Assembly: GCA_002453275.1 (NCBI GenBank)
Contig: DKGN01000108.1
Location: 1 to 5,821, forward strand
DNA: 5,821 nucleotides
Direction: 5' to 3'
From: Caryophanales bacterium UBA6769
GTDB taxonomy: Bacteria; Bacillota; Bacilli; Bacillales; UBA6769
Position 1 is the stretch's first letter. Each line of letters starts with the position of its first letter. Positions 1-5,528 of this stretch are shown here, in pieces. Below the pieces are notes generated by a model. That model did not search any database and had not been told where the DNA came from. It saw nothing but the letters and a program-made list of their open reading frames with translations. Position numbers and translations under genes: made by a program.

Positions 1-1
1 T

Positions 2-283
2 TACGGAATAAAAACAGAGGAGCTTCCTGAAGATAAAAGCCATGAATTAATGAAGACCTTTGAAAGTTACACATCTACATTAAAACAAGAGTCAGAGCAT
101 TTCGTTCCCTTTTCAGAAAGCGAATATGAAATAAATAAAGGAACCGATCTTGTTGGTACCGTTTCGATCTTTGAAAAAAATGAACGCACTTACCGCATCA
201 CCGTACATCATCCTGTGGAATATGGAGATGGGTTTGTACCAAGAGCTGAAAAAATTATAGCTGAACTGCAATTTCATGAGTAG
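2..283 (+). CDS. 3' end of an unrecognised gene (5' truncated)
   Basis: The reading frame is open from base 2 to the TAG at 281-283, giving 94 visible codons. The true start lies before the window. The in-frame ATG at 50 has no convincing ribosome binding site and is probably internal. I do not recognise the product. The visible part is hydrophilic, without a membrane segment. It has a helical-looking first third, then alternating strand-like stretches (around GTVSIFEKNERTYRITVHHP) and a final short helix ending in ELQFHE. That layout loosely recalls the C-terminal end of small alpha/beta PsbP-like or lipoprotein domains, but this is only an impression. No clear terminator follows. The next gene has its own strong promoter, so the two need not be co-transcribed. 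That it is coding rests on the open frame up to the window edge and on sensible composition. Confidence 0.7.
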   Translation, partial: YGIKTEELPEDKSHELMKTFESYTSTLKQESEHFVPFSESEYEINKGTDLVGTVSIFEKNERTYRITVHHPVEYGDGFVPRAEKIIAELQFHE

Positions 284-346
284 TTTAGATAGCTTTTACG
301 ACATGCTAGTTTTGCACATTCCTACCTTTTAAAGAAGCCGTAGTTT

Positions 347-375
347 TTGTCATTAATATTAGTCCATGTTATAAT
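347..375 (+). promoter_or_regulatory. Sigma-A promoter of yugI with extended -10
   Basis: TTGTCA (347-352) and a perfect TATAAT (370-375) are separated by exactly 17 bp. TG sits at 367-368, one base before the -10, making an extended -10. Transcription should begin near 382, leaving a leader of about 26 nt before the ATG at 408. This is the best promoter in the window and implies strong constitutive expression by the vegetative sigma factor. Confidence 0.88.
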
Positions 376-395
376 ATTAAAGTTAATAAAATCTT

Positions 396-400
396 AGGAG
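396..400 (+). promoter_or_regulatory. Ribosome binding site that fixes the yugI start
   Basis: AGGAG lies 7 nt before the ATG at 408 but only 1 nt before the in-frame GTG at 402. Normal spacing therefore selects the ATG. Starting there also gives the N-terminus MTTKYEAGSV, which aligns with the start of YugI proteins as I know them. Confidence 0.85.
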
Positions 401-407
401 TGTGTTT

Positions 408-812
408 ATGACAACAAAATACGAAGCAGGTTCGGTTGTGCAGGGGAAAGTGACAGGGATTAAACCATTTGGTGCGTTTGTTGCATTGGACAATGAAACG
501 CAAGGTTTGGTTCATATTTCAGAAGTCGCGCACAGCTACGTTAAGGATATTAATGATTTCTTATCGATAGGGGATGAAATTGAAGTAAAAATCTTAAAGG
601 TTGAGGAGGATGGAAAAATCTCATTATCCATCCGCGCGACAGAGCCAGCACCTGAACGGACCGAACGGCCACGTCCGCCACGCCCTCCTCGTCATACAAA
701 ACCGTCGAACCAAGGTTCACAAGGCTTTAATACACTTGAGGACAAATTGAAAGAATGGTTAAAGGAATCGAATGATCGCCAAGCACAATTGAACAAACGA
801 TTAAAAAAATAA
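408..812 (+). CDS. yugI: S1-domain RNA-binding protein, YugI/GSP13/CvfD family
   Basis: The protein has 134 residues, close to the roughly 130 of B. subtilis YugI (general stress protein 13). Residues 6-77 form a single S1 (OB-fold) RNA-binding domain with the hallmark segments GKVTGIKPFGAFVAL, GLVHISEV and GKISLSIRA. A Pro/Arg-rich linker follows (about 79-104, including RPRPPRPPR). The C-terminal segment GFNTLEDKLKEWLKES, then a basic tail, is typical of this family and separates it from ribosomal protein S1 fragments. Family members bind RNA or the ribosome in the cytoplasm. The pneumococcal homologue CvfD is a post-transcriptional regulator, and a role in stress or virulence expression is known only for homologues. 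The gene is monocistronic here, with its own promoter and terminator, so its place beside the secretion operon need not mean a functional link. I am confident of the family and less so of the exact role. Confidence 0.93.
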   Translation: MTTKYEAGSVVQGKVTGIKPFGAFVALDNETQGLVHISEVAHSYVKDINDFLSIGDEIEVKILKVEEDGKISLSIRATEPAPERTERPRPPRPPRHTKPSNQGSQGFNTLEDKLKEWLKESNDRQAQLNKRLKK

Positions 813-820
813 CAAAGACT

Positions 821-852
821 AAAAAGACTGAAATGAAAATTTCAGTCTTTTT
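821..852 (+). terminator. Intrinsic terminator of yugI
   Basis: This is a perfect 14-bp inverted repeat (821-834 with 839-852) around a GAAA tetraloop, starting 8 nt after the yugI stop. The core stem is GACTGAAAT/ATTTCAGTC. The left arm begins with five A and the right arm ends with five T (848-852), so the T run serves as the U tract. The A run on the other side means it could also terminate transcription from the opposite strand. Confidence 0.9.
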
Positions 853-860
853 CTATTTCT

Positions 861-898
861 AAATGACTAGAAAGGTCATTTGTGATAAATGGTCCTTT
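861..898. repeat. Two overlapping, mutually exclusive inverted repeats
   Basis: AAATGAC (861-867) and GTCATTT (875-881) form a perfect 7-bp inverted repeat with a 7-nt loop. The right arm is shared with a second repeat. AAAGG (871-875) and CATTT (877-881) pair with AAATG (887-891) and CCTTT (894-898) around a 5-nt loop, with a small internal mismatch. Only one of the two can form at a time. They lie just past the yugI terminator and well upstream of the esxA promoter. A function is not evident; they could be decayed terminator sequence or a binding site. Confidence 0.45.
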
Positions 899-956
899 AG
901 ATTTACACATTACTCCAAAATCTCCCAATCTTAGCAAGAAGGTCACAGACTATAAT

Positions 957-988
957 AACTGTTTTTTGTAATGTGACTGAAAACAGTT
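957..988. promoter_or_regulatory. Inverted repeat upstream of the esxA promoter (possible operator)
   Basis: AACTGTTTT (957-965) and AAAACAGTT (980-988) are a perfect 9-bp inverted repeat with a 14-bp centre. The centre contains TGTGAC (972-977), which pairs with GTCACA (942-947), and GTAATGTG (968-975), which pairs with CACATTAC (906-913). The right arm runs into the TTGATA (987-992) just upstream of the extended -10. The 22-23 bp distance between arm centres is about two helical turns, which suits a dimeric regulator. The repeats are directly visible; the operator role is inference. No specific regulator can be named from the sequence. Confidence 0.5.
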
Positions 989-1003
989 GATAAAGAAAAA
1001 TAA

Positions 1004-1012
1004 TGTTATAAA
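1004..1012 (+). promoter_or_regulatory. Extended -10 promoter of esxA
   Basis: TG at 1004-1005, one base, then TATAAA (1007-1012) gives an extended -10. It shares the string ATGTTATAA with the yugI promoter. The only -35-like hexamer, TTGATA at 987-992, is just 14 bp away from TATAAA, which is too short. It would be 16 bp from the poorer TAAAGT at 1009. The promoter therefore lacks a well-spaced -35 and may depend on the extended -10 or on an activator. Transcription would begin near 1019, giving a leader of about 50 nt. No other sequence in 853-1069 looks as good, although an isolated TATAAT occurs at 951-956 without a -35. Confidence 0.6.
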
Positions 1013-1069
1013 GTATCAGTAGTGAACACAGTGTAAGCTATTTATTAAATCTAGATAGGAGATGAAATA

Positions 1070-1366
1070 ATGTCAGGTCAAATTCGGATGAGTCCAGATG
1101 AGCTGAAGGCGAAAGCAACCCGTTATGGGCAAAGTGCAAGAAGAATTGAAGAGATCCTAAGAGATCTATCAAATCTACAAGAGGAATTACGTGGAGAATG
1201 GGAAGGTCGTGCCTTCCAGCGTTTTGATGAGCAATTCCGTCAGCTTGAGCCAAGAGTACATGACTTTGCGACGTTAATGGAAGAGATTAACAACCAATTG
1301 AACAAAACTGCAGATGCTGTTTCCCAGCATGACGAAGCATTGTCAAGGAATTTTGGACTCGGCTAA
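1070..1366 (+). CDS. esxA: WXG100 protein EsxA (YukE-type), secreted T7SS substrate
   Basis: At 98 residues it has the standard WXG100 length. The WXG turn is W44-E45-G46 in the segment LRGEWEGRAFQRF, between two amphipathic helices (about 8-41 and 47-90). There is no signal peptide and no cysteine. Family members form helical-hairpin dimers that are exported folded by the EssC ATPase and are needed for export of other substrates. I do not see a canonical YxxxD/E signal after helix 2; the C-terminus is ALSRNFGLG. The ATG is supported by AGGAG at 1057-1061, 8 nt upstream. It opens the operon, has its own promoter, and is separated from esaA by 162 bp with a strong hairpin, so its mRNA is probably much more abundant than that of the machinery genes. 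In S. aureus, esxA is likewise largely transcribed alone. Identification is near certain from sequence and context. Confidence 0.97.
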   Translation: MSGQIRMSPDELKAKATRYGQSARRIEEILRDLSNLQEELRGEWEGRAFQRFDEQFRQLEPRVHDFATLMEEINNQLNKTADAVSQHDEALSRNFGLG

Positions 1367-1404
1367 ATCGTACAAAACTCGGACAAGGGCTATGTAATAC
1401 TCAT

Positions 1405-1438
1405 GTGCCACGCGACAAGACAAACTGTTGTGTGGCAC
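1405..1438 (+). terminator. Strong hairpin after esxA (partial terminator or mRNA stabiliser)
   Basis: Bases 1405-1417 pair with 1426-1438 over 13 bp, including two G-U pairs, around an 8-nt loop. The outer GTGCCAC/GTGGCAC is perfect. The hairpin lies 38 nt past the esxA stop. It is followed by TCGTTCTTTACG rather than a clean T run, so efficient intrinsic termination is doubtful. Partial read-through, or protection of the esxA mRNA 3' end from exonucleases, fits better. Either would raise EsxA relative to the membrane components downstream. The hairpin is seen directly; the role is inferred. Confidence 0.65.
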
Positions 1439-1457
1439 TCGTTCTTTACGCACACAA

Positions 1458-1487
1458 TTTACTAGAGTCAGACACGGATTTTATTAT
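1458..1487 (+). promoter_or_regulatory. Weak candidate promoter for the esaA gene cluster
   Basis: TTTACT (1458-1463, 4 of 6 matches to the -35 consensus) and TATTAT (1482-1487, 5 of 6) are 18 bp apart, downstream of the post-esxA hairpin. Such AT-rich DNA yields matches by chance, so this is only a candidate for independent expression of esaA-essA-esaB-essB. Confidence 0.3.
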
Positions 1488-1511
1488 TCATAATAAACAT
1501 GTTTTATTATT
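1479..1511. repeat. Alternating AT-rich repeats and palindrome before esaA
   Basis: TTTTATTATT occurs twice (1479-1488 and 1502-1511), 23 bp apart. Between the copies lies ATAATAA (1490-1496), which can pair with either one. AAACATGTTT (1495-1504) is a perfect 10-bp palindrome, extended by TAAT/ATTA if T1505 is bulged. The arrangement ends 4 nt before the esaA ribosome binding site (AGGAG, 1516-1520). It could be an operator or a weak alternating mRNA structure near the esaA translation start. AT composition makes some of this expected by chance. Confidence 0.4.
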
Positions 1512-1528
1512 TCGTAGGAGTTGATTAG

Positions 1529-4500
1529 ATGAAGAAACTGAAATGGGGTGTTCTATTATTTTTGATACTCGTCTTCGTGTTATCTTCATGGCCGTCATTT
1601 TTAGCTTTTAATCAAGCGGAACGGGCGACAGTAGATCCAGACCACCAAAAAATGGCAGTTGCCTTAGTTAACGAAGATGAGGGGTCATTATTTAATGAAG
1701 AAAAACTCGATTTTGGTCAAGAGTTTGTAAGTAATATTGAAAGAGATAGCAATCATAATTGGTATATCGTAAGCCGTGGCGTTGCGGAAAATGGCTTGGA
1801 ACAGAACTTATATAATATGATGATCGTTATCCCTCATGACTTCACGGAGAGAGCGTTATCAATAGATTCGGAATCGCCGGAAAAGGTACACATTAACTAT
1901 AAAATTAATGCTTCTGAAAGCAACGAAGTAAGAAGTAAAGCAACTGAAACAGCTAACAAGATTCTAAACGACTTTAATCGGAGGATTATTGACGTTTATT
2001 TTGCCAGTGTTATAGGCAATTTGCAGGACGCCCAAGATAACATCCAAACGATTGTAAATAAAGAAGCTCAATATACGAATACATACAATCAAGGGGTTCA
2101 TAGCCCACTTGCTGATTACACATCAGAATTTTCAGTCGTTCAAGACAATGCCCATTCATCTCGAGACAGTTTCAAAGGCTTTAAAGATGATGTCTTAGCA
2201 AGCTTTGAAACAAACTTGAATGACGGACTTGATACACATCAAACATTTGTGTCGAATTTTAGTGATATGCTCGACACCCATAAACGAAATACTTCACATA
2301 CGCAAGATGTTTTTGAGGGCATTGACAATCTGAGTGAAAACATTAAGCGCGGTGTAGGGAACATCGGAGATCCTACAGCGAAGATTTATAGGCAGTTCCA
2401 TCTTCCTGAAGATAGAAGTAAGACAGATCCTAGATACATTATTAACCACACAAAAATTATCTCGGATTTTTTAGAGCAAGCGCTGATTGATATGCAACAA
2501 TTAGAAGAAAATCTAGACACGAATCTTAATAAAGAACTGAAAGGGAATTTAAAAGCTGCATTTGAAAAGTCTTTCACTCAAGACAATTTTCCATTAAACG
2601 AACTACTCGCTAACAGGGACGCAGATTTAATCGAGAAGCTGAAAAATGAAGTGAATAAACTTCCTTCGATCGATTTAGAAGAAGATGAAATGAAAAGCCT
2701 TGGCTTTTCAGCAGAAACAGCAAAAAAATTACGCGATGTCATGGAAGTGACAGCCAAGTTTAATGACGAATTCAATAATTATTTTCGTGAGAAAAGTGTT
2801 CCGATAAAAGAACAAATCAAAGAAATAAAAACATATTTGCATGAAACTGGAGTCAGTTATACGGACACTCAACAAATTAGAGAAGCGAAAGAAACTAAAT
2901 TTAAACTATCTATGTCCGTTCCTGATGAATTTTACGTTAGCCAACTTTTAGTTAAATTACCAGGAGAAGAAACTTTCTCTAAGGTTAATCCAGATGCTGA
3001 AATAACGGTGTCTAATAGAGGTCAACTTACTCTGAAAGCAGACTTTAAATTGAGGAAGGATAGTTCCATTGAATTATTTAACCCAATTGAATGGAGCTGG
3101 TATTTAGAAGAGCAGGAAGTCGACGAGGACGAGAACGACAACGAAAACGAAGAAAATGGCAATGGCAATCAACCTGGCGACAATGAAGACGGAACAAGTG
3201 GAGAAGATAACGAAGACTCCAAAGGGCAAGATGATAAGGCGGCAAACGAAAAGCCAGCAAATGTTAAAACAGTCGTGAAAGAAGTACGAGTTGAAACTCA
3301 TACTTATTCTAATACAAATGAGTCGTTCCTCTATAAGGAATTAAATGGTGAATTAATTCAATCTGCAGTTGAGACTGTGGAAGCATATCAAAGAATAACT
3401 TCACTTTATGAACTCTACTTTGGACTTGACTTTGATGAAATCGACCTAGGTGAACAAACGTTAGCCGATTTTGCATCGGAACAAGAAACTTCGCTTTATT
3501 ATTTGTTTAACACGTTAGATTTCATGGACCTTTTGCAAGAATTTATCGTTGATCAAATGACAGAGGAAGTTCAACAATCATTCGAGAACATAAAAAATAA
3601 CATTGCAGGCTTTTACAGCCTTTTGGAATATGCAGAAAACAATGCTAAACAGATGGCTGATACAATAAAAAGAACGAGAGAAGAAGCTGCAAAGTTAGAC
3701 AAAGCTGTAGATAAAACACTAGATAAACTAGAGGAATGGCGCGAAGCAAGCCAAAAGCTAGTCGATGGTCAAAAGCAAGTACTTGTTCATGACGAAGAAG
3801 AGCAGATGGAGATTACAGGTTTAGACCAAGAATTTAAATCATTGCTAACTGTGAGCCAAGGCTTGGTTGAACAAGCGCATTCAAATTTAACGTCAGCTGA
3901 CCATGTGTTTGATACACTTGAAACGATTAGTAAGCAAGCAGAGATGATCCAAGAAAATGGAGCTTCGATCGTTAATGAAGCGAACACGTTGTCAACACAG
4001 CTAGTGGAAAAGCTGAATCACGACAAAGATTTTGCAAATAACTTTGTCAATGTACTCGCGAATAGCCGAGTTGGTGACAGACCGAACGAAGATTTGTATA
4101 GCTTCTTATCAGAGCCGGTCAAGGTTAAGAATGATGGCATCATTATGGCTGGTGATACGCAAACTCCATACTTCCTCGTTTTGATATGCTTTATCGTTGC
4201 TTTGTTCACTGCCTATGTCATCTCTCACTATGAAGAGAGAAGAAGGAAGAGGGAGAATGTCGGTGTTCAAGACACTGCTCTCAAAGGGAACTGGCCGTTA
4301 ACAGCAATTACATCGGGAATCGGTGTTGTAGAAGGTCTTGTCATTTGCATCATATCAGGCTATTTACTGCAAATAACGGAAACGAAGCTCATAGCATGGA
4401 TCGGAATCATCGTTCTGATGATGGTTACAATGCTGCTCGTTGCTACGTATTTGCTCAGACAGCTTAAGATGATTGGCATGTTCTTGCTATTGATCATGTT

Positions 4501-4759
4501 AAGCATTTACTTGTTATTAACAAATGCTGTATCCGATGTGAGTCAGAATTCTGCATTTAGTATGATTAAGACGTTTTCACCATTGCAATACGTTGAAACG
4601 ATGCTGATGAAGTTTATGCAAGCTAGTGATGGGTATTACATGACCATTTACGGCTTAGTTATCATACTTATTATCAGTGTGTTCGCTAACTTGTTCGTAA
4701 TACACCGCCCAGAAAAGGAAGAGGTGGGGACCGATGAAGGGCTTACCGAGGCAAATTAG
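1529..4759 (+). CDS. esaA: T7SSb membrane component EsaA (YueB-type)
   Basis: This 1,076-residue protein matches the usual 1,000-1,080 residues of EsaA/YueB. One transmembrane helix lies at about 7-27. Residues 42-106 form a YhgE/Pip-type N-terminal domain (MAVALVNEDEGS, then MMIVIPHDF). A long helical, coiled-coil-prone extracellular region fills about 130-455 and 600-860. It is interrupted by a strand-rich segment (about 458-527) and an acidic Asn/Gly-rich linker (527-578). Five more transmembrane helices lie at about 881-899, 925-947, 954-976, 981-998 and 1038-1058. The basic stretch EERRRKRE after the second helix marks the cytoplasmic side. Family members are core T7SSb subunits that may reach through the cell wall; B. 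subtilis YueB is the receptor of phage SPP1. AGGAG at 1516-1520 sits 8 nt before the ATG. The last 26 bp overlap essA, implying translational coupling. The acidic linker is encoded by a tandem repeat, listed separately. Confidence 0.97.
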   Translation: MKKLKWGVLLFLILVFVLSSWPSFLAFNQAERATVDPDHQKMAVALVNEDEGSLFNEEKLDFGQEFVSNIERDSNHNWYIVSRGVAENGLEQNLYNMMIVIPHDFTERALSIDSESPEKVHINYKINASESNEVRSKATETANKILNDFNRRIIDVYFASVIGNLQDAQDNIQTIVNKEAQYTNTYNQGVHSPLADYTSEFSVVQDNAHSSRDSFKGFKDDVLASFETNLNDGLDTHQTFVSNFSDMLDTHKRNTSHTQDVFEGIDNLSENIKRGVGNIGDPTAKIYRQFHLPEDRSKTDPRYIINHTKIISDFLEQALIDMQQLEENLDTNLNKELKGNLKAAFEKSFTQDNFPLNELLANRDADLIEKLKNEVNKLPSIDLEEDEMKSLGFSAETAKKLRDVMEVTAKFNDEFNNYFREKSVPIKEQIKEIKTYLHETGVSYTDTQQIREAKETKFKLSMSVPDEFYVSQLLVKLPGEETFSKVNPDAEITVSNRGQLTLKADFKLRKDSSIELFNPIEWSWYLEEQEVDEDENDNENEENGNGNQPGDNEDGTSGEDNEDSKGQDDKAANEKPANVKTVVKEVRVETHTYSNTNESFLYKELNGELIQSAVETVEAYQRITSLYELYFGLDFDEIDLGEQTLADFASEQETSLYYLFNTLDFMDLLQEFIVDQMTEEVQQSFENIKNNIAGFYSLLEYAENNAKQMADTIKRTREEAAKLDKAVDKTLDKLEEWREASQKLVDGQKQVLVHDEEEQMEITGLDQEFKSLLTVSQGLVEQAHSNLTSADHVFDTLETISKQAEMIQENGASIVNEANTLSTQLVEKLNHDKDFANNFVNVLANSRVGDRPNEDLYSFLSEPVKVKNDGIIMAGDTQTPYFLVLICFIVALFTAYVISHYEERRRKRENVGVQDTALKGNWPLTAITSGIGVVEGLVICIISGYLLQITETKLIAWIGIIVLMMVTMLLVATYLLRQLKMIGMFLLLIMLSIYLLLTNAVSDVSQNSAFSMIKTFSPLQYVETMLMKFMQASDGYYMTIYGLVIILIISVFANLFVIHRPEKEEVGTDEGLTEAN
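3122..3169 (+). repeat. Degenerate hexanucleotide tandem repeat inside esaA
   Basis: Eight in-frame 6-bp units run without a gap: GACGAG twice, AACGAC, AACGAA twice, GAAAAT, GGCAAT twice. They encode the dipeptides DE-DE-ND-NE-NE-EN-GN-GN (residues 532-547). Because the unit is two codons, slippage would lengthen or shorten the acidic extracellular linker without breaking the frame. A looser NED-containing repeat continues to about 3218. The strand is strongly purine-rich through this stretch. Confidence 0.75.
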
Positions 4760-5243
4760 TTTCCTCGCTATTCTCATCGTTTTCATGCTCATGCCTTCAG
4801 TATCCGTTAAGGCAGAGGAAACTTTGAAGCATAGTGGAAAGCTACAATTTAAACAAGAGCGGATCGGCCGAGACGACCAGTCTTCATTGGGAGAGGCATC
4901 CGCTCAAATGGAAACAGAGCTTGAAAAGGTAGCCCCGGATTTGTTTAAAGAGGAAACAGCCTTGTCGATTAAAGAAAAACAAACAGAAACAATAGAATCA
5001 CAAAATAGTCTAGAAAACATGTTATTCATTCAACAAGGAATTGAGAACACTGTTTTGGAAGATACGGAAACCTCACTCTTTGCAACAGATTACACCGCGC
5101 CACAAAGTAGGACACAAGAGGATTCGATTCAAGCAAGTGACTCAGAAGGAAAGATGGGCACGATGATTCTTTCAAGTTTAATCGGGGTGGCGCTAGCAAT
5201 CTGTGGAGGAATTTACGCTTTGATGCGAAAAGCATTTGAGTGA
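4734..5243 (+). CDS. essA: T7SSb membrane protein EssA
   Basis: The product has 169 residues, in the range of EssA/YueC proteins (about 150). Residues 7-24 are a hydrophobic signal sequence with a plausible cleavage site after A27 (VSVKA before EET). Residues 28-140 are polar and rich in Glu, Gln, Ser and Thr. Residues 143-163 form a transmembrane helix, followed by a short tail YALMRKAFE with two basic residues. The expected topology is an extracellular domain anchored at its C-terminus, or two membrane passes if the signal is not cleaved. EssA is a required but poorly understood T7SSb subunit. The middle diverges greatly between species, so the call rests on topology, length and position between esaA and esaB. 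The ATG lies 26 bp before the end of esaA and is preceded by a G-rich AGGTGGGG site (4722-4729). This start begins directly at the signal peptide, which supports it. Confidence 0.88.
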   Translation: MKGLPRQISFLAILIVFMLMPSVSVKAEETLKHSGKLQFKQERIGRDDQSSLGEASAQMETELEKVAPDLFKEETALSIKEKQTETIESQNSLENMLFIQQGIENTVLEDTETSLFATDYTAPQSRTQEDSIQASDSEGKMGTMILSSLIGVALAICGGIYALMRKAFE

Positions 5244-5258
5244 AGGAGAAGAAAATTC

Positions 5259-5528
5259 ATGGTAGACACACATGTGAATGTAACGCTAGATTTTCACAAT
5301 TGGGGTGATTCGGAATACGATTTACGTATTCCGGTTCACCAACCAATTAAACAATTATTAGCAAATCTTGCTGAAACATTACACCTTAATATCCCTCATG
5401 GATTTTCCTGGGTTATTAAAGTACCGACAAAGCAACTACTTTTAGCTGATGATGATAAGCTAGCAGACTATGATGTAACGGATGGCGATATATTAGTTGT
5501 GTTGTCAAAGGGGTCAATGAACCAATGA
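5259..5528 (+). CDS. esaB: Ubiquitin-like T7SSb factor EsaB (YukD-type)
   Basis: The protein has 89 residues, slightly longer than the usual 80 or so. It shows the compact ubiquitin-like pattern: strand VNVTLDF (6-12), strand YDLRIPV (20-26), helix PIKQLLANLAETLHL (29-43), strands around WVIKV and KQLLL, then DYDVTDGDILVVL (70-82). The D-x-x-x-x-D-G-D-x-L-x-V ending is characteristic of YukD proteins. There is no C-terminal Gly-Gly, as is known for this family, so ubiquitin-style conjugation is not expected. EsaB is cytosolic and needed for secretion; it contacts the secretion machinery or regulates substrate output, depending on species. An AAGGAG site at 5243-5248 overlaps the essA stop region, 10 nt from the ATG. 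The gap to essA is only 15 bp. Its last 4 bases overlap essB (ATGA). Confidence 0.95.
   Translation: MVDTHVNVTLDFHNWGDSEYDLRIPVHQPIKQLLANLAETLHLNIPHGFSWVIKVPTKQLLLADDDKLADYDVTDGDILVVLSKGSMNQ

Noticed and set aside
402..407. GTG at 402 as the start of yugI
   Set aside because: It is only 1 nt from the AGGAG site. The ATG at 408 has normal spacing and gives the N-terminus expected for the family.
951..956. Perfect TATAAT as a possible second esxA promoter
   Set aside because: No acceptable -35 lies 16-18 bp upstream and there is no TG extension. The extended -10 at 1004-1012 is the better candidate.
1038..1253. Minus-strand open frame of 71 codons opposite esxA
   Set aside because: It is a shadow of esxA. 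The plus-strand protein is an unmistakable WXG100 protein with a good ribosome binding site.
2386..2775. Two adjacent minus-strand open frames inside esaA
   Set aside because: They are Ser/Phe-rich, typical of the reverse of Glu/Lys-rich coiled-coil codons, and have no supporting start signals.
3078..3301. Two overlapping open frames on the minus strand opposite the acidic linker of EsaA
   Set aside because: They arise because GA-rich acidic codons contain no stop codons when read in reverse. The products are low-complexity, have no ribosome binding sites I can see, and lie wholly inside esaA.
3787..4209. Minus-strand open frames opposite the C-terminal part of esaA
   Set aside because: They lie entirely within the coding frame of EsaA, lack ribosome binding sites and give no recognisable product.
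5026..5235. Minus-strand open frame of 69 codons opposite essA
   Set aside because: It overlaps essA completely. The signal peptide, membrane helix and operon position support the plus-strand gene instead.
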